From CAMNAO01 sp045605145 (GTDB lineage: Bacteria > Bacillota > Clostridia > Oscillospirales > Oscillospiraceae): DNA of 7,498 nt. The stretch lies in contig JAZUPH010000089.1 of NCBI GenBank assembly GCA_045605145.1, positions 1 through 7,498 of the forward strand, in the 5' to 3' direction. The notes under the pieces are model-generated. The model saw nothing but the letters and a program-made list of their open reading frames with translations. It was not told the DNA's origin and searched no databases. Below, in pieces: positions 1 through 5,803 of this stretch. Each line of letters opens with the position of its first letter. The stretch's first letter is position 1. The translations under genes were made by a program, and so were the position numbers.

Positions 1-1312
1 CAGGGATGCCCAGGGTGCGCACATCGGAGCCGCCGGCTGTGTCCCGGGTGCTGATCTGCACGGTGTACGCCTTGTTCTTTTCCAGCACCACCCCCGGGGC
101 AACGGAAGCCATGCTCTGCCAGGGTCCGTAAGGGCCGTCCTCCGGCTTATAGCGCCAAAGCAACATACCGGTATTGACACCCTGAAGACTGCTGAATCGG
201 TGTTCTGCCTGCAACGCCAGGAACGTACCGCCGGGGTCGGCTGTGCCGTCGGACAGACAGCGGTAGGCCTCTGCCCGGGTCAGCCGGGGACTGTCATAGG
301 GTAAGACCTGGATCTGCCCCTCCCAAGTCCCGGAAAAGCCCCGGGAGGATACCGCCGTCACCACCACCGGCAGCGTGCCTGCCTGCTCCAAAAAGTCAGA
401 GCAGGTGTTCTCCCAGGTGGCTGTGCCAACGGTTAGTCGCAACGCCTGGATTTCTGCATCCAGGGGGTCAGTGGCGGTCACCGCCGCCGAAACCTTGCCC
501 AGGTGCTGGACATACATACCGGGAAAAGCAACGCATTCCGGGGTCAAAATTGCACTGACTTCCGGGCAGGTCTTTGCATTTTCCGGTACGGTGACCGGGA
601 AGGTGGCAGTGTGGCTGCCCAAAACCTCCTCTCCACGGCAGGTGGTCAGTGTCACCGACATGGTTCCTTCCTTTCCGGGGAAATACCGGGCTGCCTCTAA
701 AGGCAGCACCGTGTCGGTGTGGATCACCTTCTGTGTAGTATTGGGAAAGAGTTTGTCAGTGGTCAGATGCCACTGTCCCAGAGAAAAGGTCAGAAAAAAG
801 CTGTGGTCTGCCACTGCCGGTGTCCAGCTTACATGGCAGTTTCCCTCCAAGGCAGCCGCCTCCGCCGTTACCTGGGCGGCTCTGGGAATGGACGGCAAAG
901 AGATCTGCACCCGGATGTTGCCGCCGGTTATGTAGGAGGACCGGGTGGTAAAGCTACCCTCCACCGTCAGAGTCTTGTTGCCCGCATCATCGTGGGGGAT
1001 CTGCCCGGAAAAACTGCCCAGTAAATTCACCTTTGCAGAGGATGTGAAGTTGTATGCCCCATTGGTTACCCCGGTACCTGCCATGCCGTCCAGGGCGAAG
1101 GCAGCGGAAAGGCCAATGCTATTGTGGGTGGTGGAAGTGTAGTTGGGATTCAGGGCAGCGTAAAAATAAGCGGTAATGGGGGTGTGGTTTTCCGCCACAT
1201 TTTGCTGCCCCAAAAGATACTCCACCCACACGTCGATCCGGTGGCCGTTGGGGCCGGTACCGGCACCGTTTATGATGGTATAGCCGGTATGCACCGGCAC
1301 AGTTCTTGCCAT
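1..1312 (-). CDS. Partial phage minor structural (tail) protein, DUF859-like
   Basis: The reading frame is open from an ATG at 1312 to the left edge (437 codons, no stop), so the C-terminus is missing. The start follows GAAAGGAG with 5 bases of spacing. The protein begins MARTVPVHTGYTI and has no signal peptide or membrane segment. Residues about 1-140 look like a beta-rich N-terminal domain closing with HDDAGNKTLTVEGSF (107-121) and LPSIPRAA (139-146). In DUF859-type siphovirus structural proteins a similar 'H...G.K...V.GSF' strand is followed by a 'LP.IPRA' hinge. Beyond it come Ig/FN3-like beta segments (for example CHVSWTP near 159-165). The likely role is a virion tail or baseplate-associated protein; the exact function is unknown. 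Oddly, no phage gene lies upstream: the next gene is a housekeeping cyclophilin behind a repeat block. The family call rests on remembered motifs, not on a search. Confidence 0.72.
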   Translation of the reverse strand, partial: MARTVPVHTGYTIINGAGTGPNGHRIDVWVEYLLGQQNVAENHTPITAYFYAALNPNYTSTTHNSIGLSAAFALDGMAGTGVTNGAYNFTSSAKVNLLGSFSGQIPHDDAGNKTLTVEGSFTTRSSYITGGNIRVQISLPSIPRAAQVTAEAAALEGNCHVSWTPAVADHSFFLTFSLGQWHLTTDKLFPNTTQKVIHTDTVLPLEAARYFPGKEGTMSVTLTTCRGEEVLGSHTATFPVTVPENAKTCPEVSAILTPECVAFPGMYVQHLGKVSAAVTATDPLDAEIQALRLTVGTATWENTCSDFLEQAGTLPVVVTAVSSRGFSGTWEGQIQVLPYDSPRLTRAEAYRCLSDGTADPGGTFLALQAEHRFSSLQGVNTGMLLWRYKPEDGPYGPWQSMASVAPGVVLEKNKAYTVQISTRDTAGGSDVRTLGIP

Positions 1313-1317
1313 ATATG

Positions 1318-1325
1318 CTCCTTTC
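1318..1325 (-). promoter_or_regulatory. Ribosome binding site of the DUF859-like gene
   Basis: GAAAGGAG on the minus strand, 5 bases before the ATG at 1312. It fixes the start of a gene whose other end is outside the window. No convincing -35/-10 pair was found just upstream. Confidence 0.75.
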
Positions 1326-1361
1326 TTTTGATAAATTTCTGTTTAGCGCACTAACTACCGA

Positions 1362-1421
1362 ACTTCCGCTGTCATTGCGAGGAGCGAAGCGACGTGGCAA
1401 TCCCCCGGATATTCCGGAAGT
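1362..1421. repeat. REP-like palindromic intergenic element (GTCATTGCGAGGAGCGAAGC type)
   Basis: The core at 1371-1405 reads GTCATTGCGAGGAGCGAAGC followed by GACGTGGCAATC. ATTGC (1374-1378) pairs with GCAAT (1397-1401), and the flanks ACTTCCG (1362-1368) and CGGAAGT (1415-1421) form an outer inverted repeat. 'TCATTGCGAG...GGCAATC' sequences are known as dispersed intergenic repeats in many bacteria. That this one is multicopy in this genome is inferred. Confidence 0.6.
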
Positions 1422-1480
1422 CTGTCACCGTTCATCTGTTAGTTTTCTCCGCACCGATAGTGCATCTGCCTGCCGGCGGC

Positions 1481-1510
1481 GGTACTTTCTTGTTCCGCCA
1501 AGAAAGTACC
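1481..1510. repeat. Perfect 12-bp inverted repeat, 6-base loop
   Basis: GGTACTTTCTTG (1481-1492) and CAAGAAAGTACC (1499-1510) are exact reverse complements around TTCCGC. The hairpin is not followed by a T-run on either strand, so a simple terminator is unlikely. It sits directly beside the nested palindrome at 1522-1565 and probably belongs to the same dispersed element. Confidence 0.75.
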
Positions 1511-1521
1511 CAAAGAGGCGG

Positions 1522-1565
1522 CTTAAGGGCAGCGCTTGCTCCCGCAAGCGAGGCGAACCCTTAAG
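1522..1565. repeat. Nested two-level palindrome
   Basis: The outer arms CTTAAGGG (1522-1529) and CCCTTAAG (1558-1565) enclose the inner arms CGCTTGC (1533-1539) and GCAAGCG (1544-1550) with a 4-base loop. All four arms pair perfectly, giving a stem with an internal loop. Together with the adjacent 1481-1510 hairpin this looks like one folded repetitive unit of about 85 bases. Confidence 0.65.
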
Positions 1566-1681
1566 AATCCCCTTGCTCTATCTTTCGTATTTGCGGTTTT
1601 ACACTATCCTGCTTTAGTGGTGTATTGCCCTTAACAACTGCCAGCGCTGTGTAGAGCAGGGAATCGTTACCTTTTTTAATT

Positions 1682-1698
1682 TGTCGCCTTTGGCGACA
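1682..1698. repeat. Short hairpin TGTCGCC-TTT-GGCGACA
   Basis: Seven-base perfect arms (1682-1688 and 1692-1698) around a 3-base loop. On the minus strand it is followed by AAATTAAAAAA, an A-run rather than a T-run, so it is not a normal terminator in that direction. On the plus strand no T-run follows either. It is one part of the repeat block at 1362-1765. Confidence 0.5.
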
Positions 1699-1707
1699 CC
1701 TTAATTG

Positions 1708-1734
1708 TGCATTATGCATTATGCATTATGCATT
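1708..1734. repeat. Tandem repeat, 7-base unit TGCATTA, about 3.9 copies
   Basis: Three exact TGCATTA units followed by a partial TGCATT. It lies between the hairpin at 1682-1698 and the long inverted repeat at 1733-1765. It is non-coding, downstream of the cyclophilin gene and upstream of the phage-type gene. Confidence 0.8.
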
Positions 1735-1765
1735 TGTTTACCGCAGCTAAGCTGCGGTAAACAAA
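1733..1765 (-). terminator. 15-bp perfect inverted repeat after the cyclophilin stop (terminator-like)
   Basis: TTTGTTTACCGCAGC (1733-1747) pairs perfectly with 1751-1765 around a 3-base loop. It starts 3 bases past the cyclophilin stop codon, so it is well placed to end that transcript or protect its 3' end. There is no U-run after the stem on the minus strand (AAATGCATAATG follows), so intrinsic termination is not assured. The hairpin may instead be part of the repeat mosaic next to it. Confidence 0.45.
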
Positions 1766-1768
1766 AGT

Positions 1769-2341
1769 TTATTTCTCCCGGATGGTGATAGTGGTGATCA
1801 CCGGCTGATCTTCCCTGGCAACGGCACCGTTCTCACCGGAATTCTCTACCTCGGTACAGATCTTGTCCACCACGTCCATACCGGCAGTGACTCTGCCGAA
1901 GGCGGCGTACTTGCCGTCCAGGTGCGCAGATGTCTGATGGACAATGAAAAACTGGCTGCTGGCGCTGTCATACAGCTGTGAGCGGGCCATGGAAATTACA
2001 CCGCGGGTATGGGACAGCTCATTCTTCACGCCGTTGGCGGAAAATTCGCCCTTGATCTTATTTGCAGATCCGCCGGTACCGTTGCCCAGCGGGTCACCGC
2101 CCTGGATCATAAAGCCGCTCATAACACGGTGGAAGGTAAGCCCGTCATAAAAGCCGGACTGAGCCAGATCCACAAAGTTCTGCACCGTTTTCGGCGCCAC
2201 ATCGGGATAAAGCTCAAGGGTGATCTGGCCGTAGTTCTCAACGGTGATGACGGCAGTGATCGGCTCAGAATCGGCCTTGTTGCAGCCGCCAAGGGCGAGG
2301 CACAGAGCGGCAACGGCAAGAATAAGCAAAATTCGTTTCAT
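1769..2341 (-). CDS. Cyclophilin-type peptidyl-prolyl cis-trans isomerase, lipoprotein
   Basis: This 190-residue protein is predicted to speed proline cis-trans isomerisation during folding of exported proteins on the outer face of the membrane. It has a lipoprotein signal: MKR, a hydrophobic run, then the lipobox LGGC with Cys20 as the lipidated residue. A short linker leads into a full cyclophilin domain (about 28-190). FHRVMSGFMIQGGD (70-83) carries the catalytic Arg72 and Gln80, and SSQFFI (128-133) carries Gln130 and Phe132. HLDGKYAAFGRV (140-151) has His140 where human cyclophilin A has the cyclosporin-contacting Trp, which is usual in bacterial forms. The start follows GGGAGGA with 7 bases of spacing. 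It has its own promoter (2387-2416) and is followed by a perfect inverted repeat. Length is normal for the secreted bacterial form and no defect is visible. Confidence 0.95.
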   Translation of the reverse strand: MKRILLILAVAALCLALGGCNKADSEPITAVITVENYGQITLELYPDVAPKTVQNFVDLAQSGFYDGLTFHRVMSGFMIQGGDPLGNGTGGSANKIKGEFSANGVKNELSHTRGVISMARSQLYDSASSQFFIVHQTSAHLDGKYAAFGRVTAGMDVVDKICTEVENSGENGAVAREDQPVITTITIREK

Positions 2342-2367
2342 TATATATCCTCCCTATCGGGTATCGC

Positions 2368-2381
2368 GGCCTCGAAAGGCC
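2368..2381 (-). promoter_or_regulatory. Small hairpin at the 5' end of the cyclophilin mRNA leader
   Basis: On the minus strand GGCCT-TTCG-AGGCC forms a 5-bp stem with a 4-base loop. It starts about where transcription from the promoter at 2387-2416 would begin (near 2380), so the leader would open with a hairpin that could slow 5'-end decay. This placement is inferred from promoter spacing. Confidence 0.35.
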
Positions 2382-2386
2382 ACAGT

Positions 2387-2416
2387 ATTTTACCATATTC
2401 ACATCACACGAGGCAA
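2387..2416 (-). promoter_or_regulatory. Promoter of the cyclophilin gene
   Basis: Minus strand: TTGCCT (2416-2411) as -35, an 18-base spacer, then TAAAAT (2392-2387) as -10. This is a sigma-A-like promoter giving a leader of about 40 bases to the ATG at 2341. The layout matches the distal promoter at 5661-5690 (same spacing, same -10). Confidence 0.6.
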
Positions 2417-2422
2417 GACGCA

Positions 2423-2452
2423 GATAAAAGAAGAAGGCCGCCGCGGCACCTT
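2423..2452 (-). terminator. Weak terminator candidate after the hydrolase pair
   Basis: On the minus strand an imperfect GC-rich hairpin (GCCG-CGG-CGGC core within 2434-2452) is followed by CTTCTTCTTTTATC. It lies about 40 bases past the stop of the downstream hydrolase gene. The stem is short and the U-run is interrupted, so termination may be partial and read-through into the cyclophilin gene is possible. Confidence 0.35.
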
Positions 2453-2488
2453 ATTCCCGATGCCTGCAGCAGCCTTTGCACTGTGTTA

Positions 2489-4093
2489 TTACGGCAGGTA
2501 GCCCAGCGGGTCAACGTTGGAGCCGTGTATGATGATCTCAAAATGGAGATGGGGTCCGGTGGAGTTGCCGGTGGAGCCGGTCACGCCGATCGCCTGACCC
2601 TGGGACACATACTGTCCCGCGCTCACGGAGAGCGAGCTCATGTGGGCGTACAGTGTCTTGCTGCCATCACCGTGGTCAATGACAACATAGTTGCCGTAGG
2701 AGCTGCTGTAGGTGGCGATGGATACATAGCCCGCCTTGGACGCAACAACGGTGGTGGAGTAGTAGACGCGGCCGATGTCTATGCCGCGGTGATAGGTGCT
2801 GCCAATGCCGCCGGTCTCCTCAGCAGAGCGGTAGCCGAAATAGGAGTTGATGGTCCTGCTGGGCACGGGCCAGATATAGCCGGTATAAGGCGAGAGAACC
2901 TCGTCATAGTCAATCTCGGGTTCCTCGCTGCCACCCCAGGAGCCTGTGCTCCCATCGCCGGTGGAACCGGAATCGCCGGAGCCGGTATCGCCCGAGCTGC
3001 TACCGCCGCTGTCTCCGCCGCCGGAAGAACCGCCGCCGGAATCGCCGCCGGTGCCGGGTTGGATGGTGGCGTCGCCCAGGGTCGAATCGCCGGAGCCGTC
3101 GTCTGTTTCGCCGCCGCTGCCGGAATCGCCGCCGGTGTCGGGCGTGATCGTCGCGTCACCCAGGGTGCCCTCGCCGGTATTGCCGTTATTTTTATTGGCT
3201 TCGGCTTCAGCCTCGGCCTTTTTGCGGGCCTCTTCCTCCGCCTTTTTGCGGGCGGCTTCCGCCGCGGCACGGGCTGCCGCCAGACGGCGCTGATATTCAA
3301 GCTGGGCCTCCATCTCGGCGATCTGCTGGTGGATAAGCTCCTCCTCCGCCTCAAGCTGGGCAATAATGTCCTCGTACAAATCGCGGTTGGAATTTATCTC
3401 AAGCATAAGCTCATTTGCAAGGATGCGCTGCTGATTAAGCTCTTCCGTGCGCAATAGCAGCTCTTCACGGGCCGCCTGATTGGCGTTGATGACGTCCTGC
3501 TTTTCGGAAAGATGCACCTCAAGCTCGGCCTGGTGTGCCTCAATCTGGCTGCACAGCTCATTATAGCTTTTGATGATCTGCTCATTATATGTAATTACTT
3601 CGCTGATAAAATCCACGCGGGTGAGCATATCGGCAAAGCTGTCAGCGCCGAATATGATGCCCCAGTATGACACCATGCCCGCCTCCTCAAGGGCGCGGAC
3701 CCTTTCGCAGTACAGGTCATAGGTCTCGTCGGCGGCGGCGCGGGCGTCAGCCAACTCTTCCTGGGCGGTTTCAATTTCCGTCTCAAGGCCGCCTATCTCC
3801 GCCTCATAAAACGATATAATCGTCTCAATGGCGTCGATCTGCTCCTCGGTGGCGGCGATCTGTGAGTCAATAATCAGCTTGCGCTCGAGCACGGTGGAAA
3901 TATCGTCCGCAAGGCTTTCGATCAGGCGGGCATACTCCTCTTTCTCCTCCTCAAGGCGGGCGATCTCTTCGTTCAGCTCATCTATCTCGTCCTGACTTAC
4001 AGCCGCGGCGCGGGCAGGGACGAGGGCGAGCACAAAGACCAGTACCAGGAAAAAGGCGCAGAGCCGTGGTGCAAATTTCAAGTTATGGTGCAT
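2489..4093 (-). CDS. PcsB-like secreted murein hydrolase, coiled coil plus M23 (LytM) peptidase, long linker
   Basis: Predicted cell-wall endopeptidase of 534 residues, acting outside the membrane on peptidoglycan cross-bridges or stems. It has a Sec signal peptide (cleavage near AAA, 29-31). A long Glu-rich coiled coil (about 33-299) includes WGIIFGADSFADMLTRVDF, the helical segment typical of PcsB/CwlO/EnvC-type activators and hydrolases. A Gly/Ser/Asp linker (about 300-400) follows, with two TLGDATI copies 28 residues apart (310-316, 338-344). The C-terminal M23 domain (about 405-534) keeps the zinc ligands His435, Asp439 (HRGID) and His517 (HLHFE) and the catalytic His484 (YAHM) and His515, so it should be active. 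Members of this family are often controlled by FtsEX through the coiled coil; that is family knowledge and no ftsEX is present here. AAAAGGTG lies 7 bases before the ATG. It follows the paralogous gene by 48 bases. Confidence 0.93.
   Translation of the reverse strand: MHHNLKFAPRLCAFFLVLVFVLALVPARAAAVSQDEIDELNEEIARLEEEKEEYARLIESLADDISTVLERKLIIDSQIAATEEQIDAIETIISFYEAEIGGLETEIETAQEELADARAAADETYDLYCERVRALEEAGMVSYWGIIFGADSFADMLTRVDFISEVITYNEQIIKSYNELCSQIEAHQAELEVHLSEKQDVINANQAAREELLLRTEELNQQRILANELMLEINSNRDLYEDIIAQLEAEEELIHQQIAEMEAQLEYQRRLAAARAAAEAARKKAEEEARKKAEAEAEANKNNGNTGEGTLGDATITPDTGGDSGSGGETDDGSGDSTLGDATIQPGTGGDSGGGSSGGGDSGGSSSGDTGSGDSGSTGDGSTGSWGGSEEPEIDYDEVLSPYTGYIWPVPSRTINSYFGYRSAEETGGIGSTYHRGIDIGRVYYSTTVVASKAGYVSIATYSSSYGNYVVIDHGDGSKTLYAHMSSLSVSAGQYVSQGQAIGVTGSTGNSTGPHLHFEIIIHGSNVDPLGYLP
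2990..3180 (-). repeat. Repetitive Gly/Ser/Asp linker-coding DNA
   Basis: Low-complexity coding DNA rich in GCCGCCGGAATC-like units encodes the hydrolase linker. It includes two copies of a 28-residue unit beginning TLGDATI. It is absent from the neighbouring paralogue, so it is probably a region of repeat expansion and length variation, and it is prone to misassembly. Confidence 0.6.
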
Positions 4094-4141
4094 AAAATAT
4101 CACCTTTTCTTCCAATAACAATAAGTCTGTCCGGTCGGCGC

Positions 4142-5437
4142 TCAGGGCAGGTAAAGGAGCGGGTCGACCTTAACTCCGTTGATGCGGATCTCAAAATGCA
4201 GGTGGGGGCCGGTACTGTTGCCGGTGGAGCCGGTTACGCCAAGCTGCTGCCCCTGGGCAACATACTGTCCGGCGCTGACCACAAGATAGCTCATGTGGGC
4301 ATAGAGGGTGGTGCTGCCGTCGCCATGGTTGATGACAACATAGTTGCCGTAAGAGCTGCTGTAGGTGGCGATGGTGACGGTGCCGGCCTTGGAGGCCACG
4401 ACAGGCGTGGAATAATACACCGCGCCGATGTCAATGGCTCCGTGGTTGGTGCTGCCGATGCCGTTGGTGGCAGAGGCAGGGCGCGGGCCGAAGTAGGAGG
4501 TTATGCGCCTGCTGGAGCAGGGCCAGATGTAGCCGCGGTACGCACCGCTGCCCACGGAGCCGCTGCCGCCGCCGCCACCGCCACTGGGTCTGCTGGCCGC
4601 CGCTGCCGCGGCCGCTTTACGCCGCTCTTCCTCAAGCTCTTTTTCCTTTTCGTCGATAAGATCCTCGATCTCATCCTTCTCATCTTCAATGGCATCAATA
4701 ATGCCCTGATACTCGTCCTGGTTGTTGTGGATCTCAAGTATCAGCTCATTGGCATAGGCACGCTGCAGCTCAAGCTGCTCGGTCAGGGCCTGCAGCTCTG
4801 CCTGCGCCTGCTGGTTGGCAAGGATGATATCCTGCTTCTCGGAAAGCTGAGCCTGAAGTGCACTTTCACGCGCGGCGATCTCATCGCAGACGGCGTTGTA
4901 CTCAAGGATGATCTGCTCATTATAGCTGAGGACCTCACTTACAAAGTCGATGCGGCTGAGCATATCGTCAAAGCTGGTCGCGCCAAAAATGATGCCCCAG
5001 TAGGTGGTGTAGCCACCCTCTTCAAGGGCACGGACGCGCTCACAATACTCCTGATAGGTCTCAGCGGCGGCGGCCTGTGCCGCGGCAAGCTCCTGCTGTG
5101 CGGCGGCGATATCCTGCTCAAGAGTGCCGATCTCCGCTTCGTAAACGGCTATGATTTCCTCAATGGCGGCAATCTGCTCACAAGAGGCGGCGATCTTCGC
5201 GTCGATTATGGCCTTACGCTCCATCACGGCGGTCATGTCGTCGGCAAGGCCGTCAAGCTGGTCGTTGTAGCCGTCTATCTCTTTGTCCAGGTCTTCGATC
5301 TTCTGCTCAAGCTCTTCGATCTCTTCTTCCAGCTCATCCTCATCGGCAAGGGCGCCGGCAGGCAGGCAGGTGAAGGCCATGACCATCATCAGCAGAAATG
5401 AAGCCAGTCTTATATTTACAGTTCGGGATCTTTTCAT
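4142..5437 (-). CDS. PcsB-like secreted murein hydrolase, coiled coil plus M23 (LytM) peptidase, short linker
   Basis: Predicted cell-wall endopeptidase of 431 residues, paralogue of the next gene downstream. The start is the ATG at 5437 (MKRSRTVNIRL), chosen because GAGGAGGA lies just before it and because the in-frame ATG at 5473 falls at the predicted transcription start. The signal peptide is cleaved after AGALA (27-31). A coiled coil of about 230 residues follows, with the PcsB-type segment WGIIFGATSFDDMLSRIDF, then an Ala-rich helix and a short SGGGGGGSGS linker. The M23 domain (about 302-431) has zinc ligands His332, Asp336 and His414 and catalytic His381 and His412, all present. By hand alignment its M23 domain is about 78% identical to the paralogue (102 of 130 positions), pointing to tandem duplication. 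As the first gene of the pair, it is expressed from promoter(s) at 5480-5508 and perhaps 5661-5690. A role in division or daughter-cell separation is inferred from the family. Confidence 0.93.
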   Translation of the reverse strand: MKRSRTVNIRLASFLLMMVMAFTCLPAGALADEDELEEEIEELEQKIEDLDKEIDGYNDQLDGLADDMTAVMERKAIIDAKIAASCEQIAAIEEIIAVYEAEIGTLEQDIAAAQQELAAAQAAAAETYQEYCERVRALEEGGYTTYWGIIFGATSFDDMLSRIDFVSEVLSYNEQIILEYNAVCDEIAARESALQAQLSEKQDIILANQQAQAELQALTEQLELQRAYANELILEIHNNQDEYQGIIDAIEDEKDEIEDLIDEKEKELEEERRKAAAAAAASRPSGGGGGGSGSVGSGAYRGYIWPCSSRRITSYFGPRPASATNGIGSTNHGAIDIGAVYYSTPVVASKAGTVTIATYSSSYGNYVVINHGDGSTTLYAHMSYLVVSAGQYVAQGQQLGVTGSTGNSTGPHLHFEIRINGVKVDPLLYLP

Positions 5438-5440
5438 GAT

Positions 5441-5448
5441 TCCTCCTC
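5441..5448 (-). promoter_or_regulatory. Ribosome binding site deciding the hydrolase start at 5437
   Basis: GAGGAGGA on the minus strand, a near-perfect Shine-Dalgarno with 3-4 bases to the ATG at 5437. The alternative in-frame ATG at 5473 has no comparable site and would add 12 residues (MMLSPAIYRGGI) in front of an otherwise normal signal peptide. Confidence 0.85.
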
Positions 5449-5479
5449 GATAAATTGCAGGTGACAGCATCACTCGTAT

Positions 5480-5508
5480 ATTCTACCGCCATATCCCTGT
5501 TTTGTCTA
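5480..5508 (-). promoter_or_regulatory. Proximal promoter of the hydrolase pair
   Basis: Minus strand: TAGACA (5508-5503), a 17-base spacer, TAGAAT (5485-5480). Each box differs from consensus at one position. Transcription would start near 5473, giving a leader of about 36 bases. The spacer contains GATATG (CATATC on the plus strand, 5490-5495), also found at the MarR and ZIP promoters. Confidence 0.6.
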
Positions 5509-5566
5509 TAACAAATCTATTAAATTAGTATAAACCGGCGGGAATTATTGAAAAATTTGCTTCAAA

Positions 5567-5576
5567 AATTCGAATT
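5567..5576. repeat. 10-bp perfect palindrome AATTCGAATT
   Basis: A self-complementary decamer in the divergent region. It lies inside a larger inverted pair, AAATTTGC (5553-5560) and GCAAATTT (5603-5610). It could be a protein binding site or part of a folded leader of the minus-strand transcript starting near 5654. Confidence 0.35.
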
Positions 5577-5660
5577 GATACGACAAACAGTGTCGAACAC
5601 AGGCAAATTTACACCAATGCTTTGACGGCGCGGAAAGGCAAAAGTTCCCGCAGGATGAGG

Positions 5661-5690
5661 ATTTTACCGATAAAGAGTTCTGTTTGTCAA
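5661..5690 (-). promoter_or_regulatory. Possible distal promoter on the minus strand toward the hydrolase pair
   Basis: TTGACA (5690-5685), an 18-base spacer, TAAAAT (5666-5661). The -35 is consensus and the -10 matches 5 of 6. It would make a leader of about 217 bases before the hydrolase start, with several inverted repeats but no convincing small gene. Confidence 0.5.
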
Positions 5691-5695
5691 GCAGT

Positions 5696-5719
5696 AGGCA
5701 CACATAATGTAAGGTGCCT
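5696..5719. promoter_or_regulatory. Candidate operator between divergent promoters
   Basis: AGGCAC (5696-5701) and GTGCCT (5714-5719) form an inverted repeat with a 12-base spacer. It sits between the -35 of the distal minus-strand promoter (5685-5690) and the -35 of the marR promoter (5731-5736), a good place for a dimeric regulator. No second copy was found near the transporter gene, so its owner is unknown. Confidence 0.3.
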
Positions 5720-5730
5720 TAAAGCAACCG

Positions 5731-5759
5731 TTGACATATCCGCTCCGCTATGCTATAAA
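5731..5759 (+). promoter_or_regulatory. Promoter of the MarR-family gene
   Basis: Consensus TTGACA (5731-5736), a 17-base spacer, TATAAA (5754-5759) preceded by TG in the extended -10 position. This is a strong sigma-A promoter giving a leader of about 38 bases to the ATG at 5804. A promoter this strong for a regulator gene suggests it needs repression, probably by the product itself. Confidence 0.8.
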
Positions 5760-5803
5760 TGAATCAGAAACGGCATTTCCCTCAAAGAAAGGAGTTTTGA
5801 CAG

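Noticed and set aside
375..935. Plus-strand open frame in the phage-gene region
   Set aside because: The minus strand carries an unbroken 437-codon frame with a good ribosome binding site and family motifs. The plus-strand frame has neither.
1682..1698. Intrinsic terminator at the short hairpin
   Set aside because: Neither strand has a U-run after the stem.
1362..1765. CRISPR array
   Set aside because: The repeats are different palindromes plus one 7-base tandem array. There are no regularly spaced identical repeats of 23-50 bases with unique spacers, and no cas gene.
2009..3457. Long plus-strand open frame (482 codons) opposite the cyclophilin and the downstream hydrolase
   Set aside because: It crosses two well-supported genes and their promoter region, lacks a ribosome binding site, and its Ala/Gly-rich translation is the mirror of the Gly/Ser linker code on the other strand.
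4085..5401. Plus-strand open frame (438 codons) opposite the upstream hydrolase
   Set aside because: It is antisense to a gene with clear signal peptide, coiled coil and M23 catalytic residues. Its translation shows no domain and is explained by codon bias in GC-rich DNA.
5438..5473. Upstream start (ATG at 5473) for the hydrolase
   Set aside because: It coincides with the predicted transcription start of the proximal promoter, has no Shine-Dalgarno, and would add a poor prefix before a normal signal peptide. The ATG at 5437 has GAGGAGGA.
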